Translations under genes and position numbers: made by a program
From: Lactobacillus sp. ESL0791
Lineage (GTDB): Bacteria > Bacillota > Bacilli > Lactobacillales > Lactobacillaceae
Reading direction: 5' to 3'
Length of the DNA stretch: 64,000 nt
Assembly (NCBI RefSeq): GCF_029433255.1
Contig: NZ_JAQTHU010000001.1
Coordinates: 2,170,001-2,234,000 of the forward strand
Shown: piece after piece, positions 54,662 to 63,794 of the stretch
Numbering within the stretch: position 1 is the stretch's first letter
Layout of the letters: each line of letters starts with the position of its first letter
Notes under the pieces: generated by a model
What the model saw: the letters and a program-made list of their open reading frames with translations, nothing else
Databases searched by the model: none
What the model was told of the DNA's origin: nothing

Positions 54662-57600
54662 TTATTTCAGCTTGCTGGCTTTAACATATTGGTTATCGCC
54701 AATAACGTAACAGCTGACGCCTTTAATCTTGACAGCCTTGCCATAAACAGAAACCTTGCTTCCCTTATGCAGCTTTTTACCGGTTGCCTTACCGTAACGA
54801 TCAACGACCTCAGCTCCATGGCTTAAGTAACGTTTAGCAGGATCAATATTGTTTGCGAGTAGAAATTCATCGTTATCCAAAACATAATACTGCTTATGCT
54901 TAATCGTTGTCTTACCGTAAGTTACGACACTGGATCCAGCCTTCAAAATTGCCTTGCTCTTGCGTTTGCCGTTTTTATTGTAGAAGTAAGCCGCATGCAT
55001 CGTTTCCTTCTTGACGCCGCCTGAAGTATCACTGCTTCCATGAACTGTCGGATCAATCCAAGTATCAGATGCCGGCGGAAAATTATCAGCAGGCACGTAC
55101 TTGTTATTATCAATCAGATAGTATTTCTGCCCCTTAATCATGACCGGGGTACCATAAGTGGTAACCGCAGTACCAGCATAAATTACCTGATCGTTGGTTT
55201 GCTGACCGTATTTATCGTAAACATGCGCTGTCGAGTCCAACTTACGTTTCCTGCCCGCAACGTTGCTGGCTTTAATATAATATTTGTCGGCTTCAATAAT
55301 GTAGTACATCTTCTTGTTGATTAAGGCTGTCCCATAAGTCTTAACCGTTGAGCCGCTCTGCAAAGTTTGGCCGTTGACCCGCTTGCCCTGCTCATCATAA
55401 AGGTAAGCGTTGTGTTTCAAGACAATGTCACTCTCTTGTGGATCACTCACGTTAACTTTAACGGGAATCGAACCAACAGAACCATCCGGATAATGAACCG
55501 TAACAAATGTCTTGTCCGTTTTGTCCTTAGTAGACGTGTCAGCCGTGCTGGTTGTGTCCCAAGTGTAATTCGTGCCGGCCGGCATTTCATTCGCATTAGT
55601 AACAGCTTGATCCGCATAATTATTGTGCGATGGGAGATCCGTATATTGCGGTACCTGAACCCCACCGCCGTTTGGATGGAAGTTAGCGGCCATTGAATTA
55701 TCTACCGGTCGTACATTGACCTTGACTGTTACCGGAACTGCAAAACTGCCGTTGAAATCAGAAAATGCGGGATCATCAGCTGTATAGTTAAGGTTAACGT
55801 AGCCTGTTTGGGTACCAGTTTGATTGAAATTAATTCCAGAAAGCTCATTAGTTATCGTCATTCCCGCAATACCTGCTAGTTCACTGTAATTAGCAAGCAC
55901 TTGCTGTGCAGTTATAGGGTTGCCCTGATAAGTTTCAACCCGCTGCGTGGCCGGCTTAATAACCTTAAGCGGCACATCTTCAAGTTCCTGCACAATGCCG
56001 TCACTATAATGAACCTTTATTGCTGCCGCACTATCATCTAATTCAATAGTATACGTTGGGGTATAGCCGCTGATTGAACTAGAGTTAACATAATAATTGG
56101 TAATATCTGCTTGTTGGCCTGCAGATAAGGCAGCATCATTCAGATAAAGCGTCTTAGCAGTATCACTGTTCTTAAGAACTGCACCACTAACTGTTCCTGG
56201 AACAGACACGGTAAGCTGCGAACCATCTTTAACAAAAGTAATAAGTGCTGCTGCATTCACATCTTTAGTGCCATCATCTTTTAACCCAATAACAGTCGTA
56301 TCAGGTTTATTTGCCCAAACAATTTGGTAATCTGTATCCCTAACCAATGAACCAGAATTAGTAATAAATTCGTACACATCGATTTTATTAGGATTCTTGC
56401 CGACATGAGTATTTATCCTTACAGGTGTAAAGTCATGGCTATGTTTAGCAGCCACTGTTTGCAAATTTAATGTTACCGGCAAATATTGGTGAGTGCCATC
56501 GTGATAATCTACTTCAATTGCTGCTGCAATGATTCCTTTAGCCTGATGTAGCGCAGCCAACGTTAGTTCTTGATGACTAACGGCATCAACCCATTTATAA
56601 TCAGTATCATGAAGACCATAACTAGCTGGGGCTTTAGTGCCATTAGTACCATCCAGAAAATCTGCTGCAGAAGGAACAATATTATCTGCTGGATTATCTC
56701 CGCATGAATAGTCCATGCTGGATACAGCAGTGGCTCCTTCGACATTAACATTAATATTAAATGGAGCACTTACAGAGTTGCCTGTGTATATAATCTGCAT
56801 TTTGCCAGTATGCGCGCCAATATTACCGGAAGTATAATCGGGAACACTATTAGTTTCAGTTGCCCACTCAAGTCCTGTAATGCTACTACTTGGAATGGCA
56901 GATGTGGTAGGTGGTGTGCCTTCTGTATCCGTAAAGTGCGTTTTCATGGTGGCTAAATCCAAAGTTGGTGCAGCAGTACTGTCATCTGCAGCATGAATTG
57001 TCAAAGTTCCATCATATGCAATGCCACTATACAATGTTGATGTATCTGTCACATTTATGGTTACGGGTACTGCCTGTGTGGTTCCGTCACCATAATCAAT
57101 GATAGCGTAAACGTTCTTGGCGCCACCTGTACTGATATCAGGAGCCACTACCCGATCAGGCGAGGTCGACCAATTATACTTAACGGTATTAGGAACAGTA
57201 TTATAGTGACTATTAATTGCTGTAACACTTGCTGGGGTTAACACACTTGCTGGATTCAATGCATCAGCGATCGGCGGCAAAGCATGGCCGACATTTAAAG
57301 TGATGCCTGAATTGTATGCACTATTAAGTTGACCACCAATTACATGTACTTTAACCGGAGTTGCTGCACCATCCGTGTTATCGGTGTAATGAGCAATGAT
57401 GTGGCAGTCATTACCGGTGCCATTGCCATTGTCAATAAAGGTTGGCGTACTGCCGCTTGCCCAATCTAGGCTTGAAATGATGTTATCAACATTAATATCA
57501 TGCGGACGATTGTCACTAGTGTAACCCGATGCAATGTCAGTAATCGTGATTAGATCCTTCATGGCGGCCAAATTGCTCTTAGAAAATTCTCCCGGAGTAA

Positions 57601-60600
57601 CCACGCTGAGCGTACTGCTGCTGCCAACCGCATGCGTTGTTATAGGGATTTTAGTTGAGATTGGAAATTCTTCATTATATTTTTTTACCAATAAGGTTAC
57701 TGGGACGACCTCATAACCATCTGAATGACCAGCAGTAGTGTATGTGACCTTAATTGCTACGTGGTGATCACCAACTGCACCTAAGTCAGAATCTTGTAAG
57801 GGCGTAAGATCATGCTCTCCCTTAATCCACGAATAGGTCAAGTTTGATTTGCCCCACTCATCCGGTCCAATTTCCGTATCACTGGTTTTAAGCGCTGCTT
57901 TTGCTTGATCAACAGTTGGTAATTTGTTTGTCCGTGTAACTTCCTGCATAGGACCTGGGACGAAGTCTGGCAACTCGACTTTAACCGGCACGTTAGCTTC
58001 AGTATTGTCGCCGTATTTCACACGAATTACCGCATTCCCCAGATTGAGTCCCGGAGTATTTTTCGCTCCAGGAATTAATCTGCCATTCTCATCAAGGACG
58101 CCGCCTGTTACTTTAACATTGCCTTCCTGATCCATTGAGTATTTTTTATCTGCAGCAAGCCGCCATTCCGCAGACTGAATTACCTTTTTACTAGGAACGA
58201 TATTATCGGTTGCGGCTAATAAGTCACTATACGTCTTGGTGTTAGAATCTTCATTATCTGTGAACGAGAGAATATCGGTAAATTGATACTGGTCTGTTAC
58301 CCGATCAGTTTGGCCTGTATGTGCCTTAACCACAACGGGACTTATCGCAGTGTAGTGTTTATTGTCGACATCATGAATCTGCAATACATAAGTTTCTGTA
58401 TTGGGACATTCTGTAACATTGCTTGGATTATATAAGGATTTGAATTCATCTAAGGTATAAACATTACCAGCAGGATGATCAAAATCTTGACTTGTACCCA
58501 TAGCCCGAATATTTTTCCACTTAAAATCACCCCAGGCATTATCATTTATTTTAAAATGGCCCAATGTTAATACAAATGATTGGACACTTGAATCAGCACC
58601 CAAGTTATTAAACATGCTCTGCATATTGGAATATGCACTGCCTGTATCAAAAGCACTTATGTCTAGTTTTTTCAGCTTCTTGGTACTGTTAAACATATTT
58701 TGTAGATTAGAAACATTGCCGGTATGCCAATTAGGACCTAATGTTAAAGTAGTCAGGGCCGCATCACCATTAAACATATTAGACATGTTCTCCACACTAG
58801 AAGTGTTCCAGGTATGTAAATCTAGACCGGTTAAACTGCTATTTCCATTAAACATATTCTGCATATTAGTAACGTTACCAGTAACAAAGCTGTCAACAAA
58901 GTCTAAGTTTGTGATTTTGGCATCACCGTTAAACATATTAGACATATCTATAACTTTAGCAGTGCCCCAAGGCGCACCGTTATTATCGATTGTTGTTAAA
59001 TTTTTGTTATCGTTGAACATAGATGCCACGCTGTAGCTATAGTTGTACGGAGTATTACCAACATTACTCGTGTTCCAATCAGGACCAAGTTTTAAAGTGG
59101 TCAGAGCTTCATCACCGTTAAACATGGATCTCATATCTAATACACTGCTAGTATTCCAGCCGCTTAAGTCTAATTTGTTATTATCACCGACTAAGTTTTT
59201 ATCATTTTTAAACATGGAAGTCATATACTGCGCGCTGGAAGTGTCCCAGCTGCTGACATCGCCAATGCTTGTCAAAGCTGTATCGCCGTCAAACATATGC
59301 TGCATACTAGCAACATTACTAGTATCCCACTTGGTGTCCTGATGCTTAAGGTTCAAAGTAGTTAATGCTGCATCACCAGCGAACATATAACTCATGTTGC
59401 TGACAAAGCGTGTGATCCAGTCCTTAACTTCAAATGGCAAACATACCGTACGCTGACCAGCACCAGCAGGATCATCAAATGTATAATCAGTACCGTCACT
59501 AGTTAAACTTCGGCAATCATTAAACATGTAGGACATGTCTTCAGCAAAATCCGTGTTAAAAGAATTAACATTCAGGTTATTTAATAATTGATCACCATCA
59601 AACAGGTGTGACATATAGATTACAGTACTGGTATTCATCGCCGTAATATCAATGTACTTCACACCAGTCTCTGGTTTAGATATAGGGGAAGACGTGGCGG
59701 CAGAATACATACCAGAAAACATATACGACATATCATTCAAGTTCCCAGCATTATATGCCAAAATCAGATCTTTAATTGAACTATCACCAGCAAACATGTA
59801 GGCCATCGTAGTTACAGCGGAAGTATCAAAAGCTGCAATCCCTTCTTGGGCTACCTTCGTCCCTGTCAAACTTGTGCAGTTTTTAAACATATAACTCATA
59901 TTAGCAACAGTAGAAGTATCCCAGCCTTTGAAATTGAAATCATTCAAGGTAGTACAGCCATCAAACATCCCTTCCATTGTAGATACTTTGGCGGTATTCC
60001 AATGGGAGCCTGCCGCATCGGTATAAGTATGCAAATCTAAATTATTTAACAGAGCACAATTATTAAACATGTAACTCATATTTTGCATATTACCAGTATC
60101 CCATGTGCTCATGCTCAAGCTTTGCAAATTACTGCAACTATCAAACATATAAGACATATTAGTTACGCTGCAAGGATTCCAATGGGAGCCTGCTGCATCG
60201 GTATAGGCATGCAAATCTAAACTATGTAAACTAGAGCAGCCAGAAAACATGTTGTGCATATCTTGCACCCTACTAGTATCCCATGTGCCAATGTTTAAAG
60301 TATAATTACCTGACCCATCATCGCCTAGCTCAGTGCAGCCAGAAAACATGTACTCCATATGAGCTACATTACCAGTATGCCAGTTATTTATGTTCAAATT
60401 CTGCAACTGACTACAGTTATGAAACATGTAACTCATGTCCGTTACATTGCTGACGTCCCAACTAGATATATCAATGTCAGAAGCTGTCTTTAAGCTACTA
60501 CAACCAGAAAACATGTTGTCCATGCCATTCACGCGGGCAGTATTCCAGTTACTTATTTTTAGTTTAGTTAAGCCGCTGCAACCAGCAAACATAGAGGTCA

Positions 60601-62899
60601 TAGATATACATGCACCAGAACCAGCTGGAATATTAGCACCAATATTCCAATAATTATGCCCACTTGTTGTATCAGTAATTAAATTTAAACTGGTCAGGCC
60701 GCTGCAGTCTAAAAACATACACACCATATTTTGTACTTTACTAATATTCCACGTACTGATACTTAAACTTGTTAAATTTTTGCATCCATAAAACATAAAA
60801 CCCATAGACGTTACATTACTGGTATTCCATGTACTAATGTTTAAACTGCCTGAATCAGAGCCTAAGCTGCTACAATACTGAAACATATAAGCCATATCAA
60901 TTACACTGCTAGTATCCCAATGCGTACCAGAACCATCTGTATAAGTATGCAGATCTAAATCGGTTAAGCGTGCACATGAATAAAACATCGAACCCATGTA
61001 CTTTACCTTACTAGTATCCCAGGCACTTATGCCATCTATGCTCCCTAAATCATCACAGTAATAAAACATCGAATCCATTCTGATTACTTTGCTAGTATCC
61101 CAACCTGTTAGATCTAAAGTGCTTAATTCTCTTGCGTGATTAAACATCGAATCCATATCAGTTACATTCTTGGTATCCCAATGCGCACCAGAGCCATCTG
61201 TATAAGTATGCAAGTCCAAACTTCTCACGTCAGTATAATAAAACATCGAACTCATGTCAGTCACACTGCTGGTATCCCATGTATGCAAATCTAGGCTAGT
61301 CAAGTTAGTATAAGAAAACATGCTGTTCATAGTAGTCACACTGCTAGTATCCCATGTACTCAAATCTAAGCTAGTTATGCTACCAGTAGAAGAAAACATG
61401 CTACACATATTCTTCACACTACTGGTTTTCCAGTAATTTCCTGAAGTAACAATATTCAAATTAGCGGTCTGTAATTTTTGATCTCCATCAAACATATTGC
61501 TCATATCGGTTACATTGCTGGTATCCCAGTTGGCAGCACTACCAAATGTGATTCCTGTTAAATCCCTATCACCACTAAACATGTGGCTCATGTTTGTTAC
61601 ACTACTGGTATTCAAGGCACTAAGATCCAAAGAAGTCAGGCCGTCATACATATCTTGCAAACCATAACGATTGCTAAACATATAGGACATGTCTGTTACA
61701 TGACTGGTATCCCAGCCTGTGAAAATTATGCTGGATAACTTACTACTATTATTGTAATAACCTTCCTCAAACATATGAGACATATTTAATACACTGCTAG
61801 TATTCCAACCCGATAAATCCAAAGTGGTCATTTTATTGACACCGGAAAACATGTAAGACATGTCTGTTACCGCACTGGTATCTAAATTAGTAAGCCCATC
61901 AATTTCGGTAACATTCGATAAATTTGTAAATTTATGCGAACTATCTGCAGCCAGCTTAATTGCATGCATAGGACCACTGAAAACTATCTTAGTAATATCA
62001 CCTACAGACACGCCTAAATACTGAATCCCAGTAGAAGAAAGAGTACCACTGCCCGTAAAAGTTAGCGTGCCGCTGGTATACGTCCAGGTAATATCACCAT
62101 CATGCCCCGAATTAGAACGCAATGAAATTCCATCTTGAGCTTCCACCTGTTCTTTTTCTGCAGTATATTCGGACAGCAGCGCCGTCAATTTATCTGAGGC
62201 CGCAGTAATATCGGCAAGCAGTTTGGTTTGATCATCTTCAGATAAAGGGGAACTGCCCAAATCATGATATTTGTTAGCCACCGTCTGTGCCTGGGTGACA
62301 GCTGCTTGCAGTGCTTCCTGTCTTTCCTGCGTGTCTTGCTTATACTTGTCCGAGTTACTGATTGTCTTAGCCTGATTCAATGCAGTATTCAAACTCGTTG
62401 CTGCCGCATTCAATTTCTGTTCTGTTTCAACTTTCTTGCTCTGCTCAGCTGTATCTTCAGGCTGTTGCGCAGCCGAACTAGATGGCGCAGAAACTGCTCC
62501 CTCTTCACTTTCTTTCGGCGTTTCAGGTGTTGCATCACGCAAAAATGAAGTTAACCCGTTAAAAGTCGATAGTTTAGCTTGGGTTTGATCACCAGCAGCT
62601 GCCTGACTATGCTTTCTTGCATGTGTCTGAGTATCAATTCCTGCAGCAGTATTTGCACTGGCTTGTTGTTGATCAGCTGAACTAGCTGCTGTTTTCTCCT
62701 GATTATTCGATTGCACATTGGCATCAGTATCATCCGGCTTTTGCGCATCAGCTTTAACAACTTGATTATTAGCATTAACAAAGCCAAAGCCAATCAAGAC
62801 AGAAGCTGCTCCAACTGTTAGCTTACGAATTGAAAAGTGTTCCTGTTTATTCTGCGATCCTGTTTTCTTTGACCGTTCAGTAAAGTTATTTTTACCCAA
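54662..62899 (-). CDS. Unit 1 A-type giant surface protein (YSIRK, FIVAR-like, DUF285, Rib-like, 4x SLAP)
   Basis: 2745 residues; the first gene of the array in transcription order. It has a YSIRK signal (FSIRKLTVG about 22-30, cleavage after VVKA near 50), a Gln/Ala-rich stretch, the KLSTFNGLTSFLRD motif (109-122), an FIVAR-like helical linker (about 145-255), and about 37 DUF285 repeats (about 313-1450), of which 14 in a row carry Cys at M-F-x-x-C. A cap, a string of beta modules with a clear Rib-like module (Y-P-D-G-S-V-G-S-I-P-V) and four SLAP repeats (about 2488-2745) follow. The only start near the Shine-Dalgarno is TTG 62899, with GGAGG 6 nt upstream. No LPXTG. Adhesin-like role inferred from BspA and SLAP families; ligand unknown. 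Confidence 0.92.
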   Translation of the reverse strand: MGKNNFTERSKKTGSQNKQEHFSIRKLTVGAASVLIGFGFVNANNQVVKADAQKPDDTDANVQSNNQEKTAASSADQQQASANTAAGIDTQTHARKHSQAAAGDQTQAKLSTFNGLTSFLRDATPETPKESEEGAVSAPSSSAAQQPEDTAEQSKKVETEQKLNAAATSLNTALNQAKTISNSDKYKQDTQERQEALQAAVTQAQTVANKYHDLGSSPLSEDDQTKLLADITAASDKLTALLSEYTAEKEQVEAQDGISLRSNSGHDGDITWTYTSGTLTFTGSGTLSSTGIQYLGVSVGDITKIVFSGPMHAIKLAADSSHKFTNLSNVTEIDGLTNLDTSAVTDMSYMFSGVNKMTTLDLSGWNTSSVLNMSHMFEEGYYNNSSKLSSIIFTGWDTSHVTDMSYMFSNRYGLQDMYDGLTSLDLSALNTSSVTNMSHMFSGDRDLTGITFGSAANWDTSNVTDMSNMFDGDQKLQTANLNIVTSGNYWKTSSVKNMCSMFSSTGSITSLDLSTWDTSSVTTMNSMFSYTNLTSLDLHTWDTSSVTDMSSMFYYTDVRSLDLHTYTDGSGAHWDTKNVTDMDSMFNHARELSTLDLTGWDTSKVIRMDSMFYYCDDLGSIDGISAWDTSKVKYMGSMFYSCARLTDLDLHTYTDGSGTHWDTSSVIDMAYMFQYCSSLGSDSGSLNISTWNTSNVTSMGFMFYGCKNLTSLSISTWNISKVQNMVCMFLDCSGLTSLNLITDTTSGHNYWNIGANIPAGSGACISMTSMFAGCSGLTKLKISNWNTARVNGMDNMFSGCSSLKTASDIDISSWDVSNVTDMSYMFHNCSQLQNLNINNWHTGNVAHMEYMFSGCTELGDDGSGNYTLNIGTWDTSRVQDMHNMFSGCSSLHSLDLHAYTDAAGSHWNPCSVTNMSYMFDSCSNLQSLSMSTWDTGNMQNMSYMFNNCALLNNLDLHTYTDAAGSHWNTAKVSTMEGMFDGCTTLNDFNFKGWDTSTVANMSYMFKNCTSLTGTKVAQEGIAAFDTSAVTTMAYMFAGDSSIKDLILAYNAGNLNDMSYMFSGMYSAATSSPISKPETGVKYIDITAMNTSTVIYMSHLFDGDQLLNNLNVNSFNTDFAEDMSYMFNDCRSLTSDGTDYTFDDPAGAGQRTVCLPFEVKDWITRFVSNMSYMFAGDAALTTLNLKHQDTKWDTSNVASMQHMFDGDTALTSIGDVSSWDTSSAQYMTSMFKNDKNLVGDNNKLDLSGWNTSSVLDMRSMFNGDEALTTLKLGPDWNTSNVGNTPYNYSYSVASMFNDNKNLTTIDNNGAPWGTAKVIDMSNMFNGDAKITNLDFVDSFVTGNVTNMQNMFNGNSSLTGLDLHTWNTSSVENMSNMFNGDAALTTLTLGPNWHTGNVSNLQNMFNSTKKLKKLDISAFDTGSAYSNMQSMFNNLGADSSVQSFVLTLGHFKINDNAWGDFKWKNIRAMGTSQDFDHPAGNVYTLDEFKSLYNPSNVTECPNTETYVLQIHDVDNKHYTAISPVVVKAHTGQTDRVTDQYQFTDILSFTDNEDSNTKTYSDLLAATDNIVPSKKVIQSAEWRLAADKKYSMDQEGNVKVTGGVLDENGRLIPGAKNTPGLNLGNAVIRVKYGDNTEANVPVKVELPDFVPGPMQEVTRTNKLPTVDQAKAALKTSDTEIGPDEWGKSNLTYSWIKGEHDLTPLQDSDLGAVGDHHVAIKVTYTTAGHSDGYEVVPVTLLVKKYNEEFPISTKIPITTHAVGSSSTLSVVTPGEFSKSNLAAMKDLITITDIASGYTSDNRPHDINVDNIISSLDWASGSTPTFIDNGNGTGNDCHIIAHYTDNTDGAATPVKVHVIGGQLNSAYNSGITLNVGHALPPIADALNPASVLTPASVTAINSHYNTVPNTVKYNWSTSPDRVVAPDISTGGAKNVYAIIDYGDGTTQAVPVTINVTDTSTLYSGIAYDGTLTIHAADDSTAAPTLDLATMKTHFTDTEGTPPTTSAIPSSSITGLEWATETNSVPDYTSGNIGAHTGKMQIIYTGNSVSAPFNINVNVEGATAVSSMDYSCGDNPADNIVPSAADFLDGTNGTKAPASYGLHDTDYKWVDAVSHQELTLAALHQAKGIIAAAIEVDYHDGTHQYLPVTLNLQTVAAKHSHDFTPVRINTHVGKNPNKIDVYEFITNSGSLVRDTDYQIVWANKPDTTVIGLKDDGTKDVNAAALITFVKDGSQLTVSVPGTVSGAVLKNSDTAKTLYLNDAALSAGQQADITNYYVNSSSISGYTPTYTIELDDSAAAIKVHYSDGIVQELEDVPLKVIKPATQRVETYQGNPITAQQVLANYSELAGIAGMTITNELSGINFNQTGTQTGYVNLNYTADDPAFSDFNGSFAVPVTVKVNVRPVDNSMAANFHPNGGGVQVPQYTDLPSHNNYADQAVTNANEMPAGTNYTWDTTSTADTSTKDKTDKTFVTVHYPDGSVGSIPVKVNVSDPQESDIVLKHNAYLYDEQGKRVNGQTLQSGSTVKTYGTALINKKMYYIIEADKYYIKASNVAGRKRKLDSTAHVYDKYGQQTNDQVIYAGTAVTTYGTPVMIKGQKYYLIDNNKYVPADNFPPASDTWIDPTVHGSSDTSGGVKKETMHAAYFYNKNGKRKSKAILKAGSSVVTYGKTTIKHKQYYVLDNDEFLLANNIDPAKRYLSHGAEVVDRYGKATGKKLHKGSKVSVYGKAVKIKGVSCYVIGDNQYVKASKLK

Positions 62900-62947
62900 A
62901 TTTTGCCTCCTGATTATCTATTTCCAATTCTGATTATATATACATTA

Positions 62948-62976
62948 ATAATAGAACAAAAAGCTATTCTTGTAAA
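62948..62976 (-). promoter_or_regulatory. Promoter of unit 1
   Basis: TTTACA (62971-62976), 17-nt spacer, TATTAT (62948-62953); the best -10 match of the five array promoters. Upstream box ATTAAAAATAACG as in unit 2. Confidence 0.78.
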
Positions 62977-63543
62977 CGTTATTTTTAATAATGTTTAGAA
63001 AAAAACTAATAATATCGATTCTTGCTCAAATAAAAAATTATTGTTCGATTCAATTTACTTAAAAAATATTAAAATTTATCTTGTTTATTAATGCGTTTCT
63101 TTTTTGTTAAATCATGTAAGTAAAAGAAAGTAAAAAGTTAGATAATGCTGATATAACAGGATAATAGGCAATGGCAAATATTTTAAAACTAAAAATCAGC
63201 GTGATATTTCCCAATAATTACGCTTCATGCAATAATAAAATATTTATTGCAATATAGAGTAAGTCATAAAATAGATGACCAATATTTCAAAAATCAAAAT
63301 GCAAGATCCAGCAAAATTTTAAAGTCACTTGTTAATATTTATCGATTAAAATCATTAGTTTAGTTTTGTTATTCAAACTAGGCTTTTCAGATTGTACTTT
63401 GTTATTTATTGATACTTGGTTAGATTACAACATAAACACCTAATTTAGACTGATGAATTAATCTAAGATAAAGTTAGGAACAAATTTGTCCTAGATTTCG
63501 AGGCTACAAAAATACTCTGGAAGAAATTCATACTTAATAAAAA

Positions 63544-63565
63544 TAACGGTGAAAATTCATCGTTA
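63544..63565 (-). terminator. Hairpin with T-rich tail, possible terminator
   Basis: TAACGGTGA (63544-63552) and TCATCGTTA (63557-63565) pair with one wobble around AAAT. On the minus strand it is followed by TTATTTTTATT. Diverged copy at 48463-48498. Confidence 0.5.
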
Positions 63566-63722
63566 CTTTTAAATTTAGCTATTATTATCAAGTGTGAAAA
63601 GTTTGTAGTTTTTTGTTAATTTTAGGCCATAAATTCCGATCTAACAGTATGTGCAGCATTTAATTCTATAAAATTTATGAAATTTTTTGAGATATTATAA
63701 TTAATAAGCTCAATATATAAAC

Positions 63723-63757
63723 AAAAAATAGAAACTGAGTCTTTTCTCAGCTTCTAT
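63723..63757 (-). terminator. Terminator of the right-edge gene
   Basis: ATAGAAGCTGAG and CTCAGTTTCTAT pair on the minus strand with one wobble around a 6-nt loop and are followed by TTTTTTG. It separates the array from the gene to its right. Confidence 0.85.
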
Positions 63758-63794
63758 TACTAGCACGGGGCATGCATAGTTTGACCTGTGATAT

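Larger units (their letters stand above)
62900..63794. other. Intergenic region upstream of unit 1
   Basis: 895 bp without a gene. It holds the unit 1 promoter, AT-rich DNA, an inverted repeat around 63475-63493 (GGAACAAATTTGTCC core), the hairpin at 63544-63565 and the terminator of the gene at the right edge. Confidence 0.75.
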
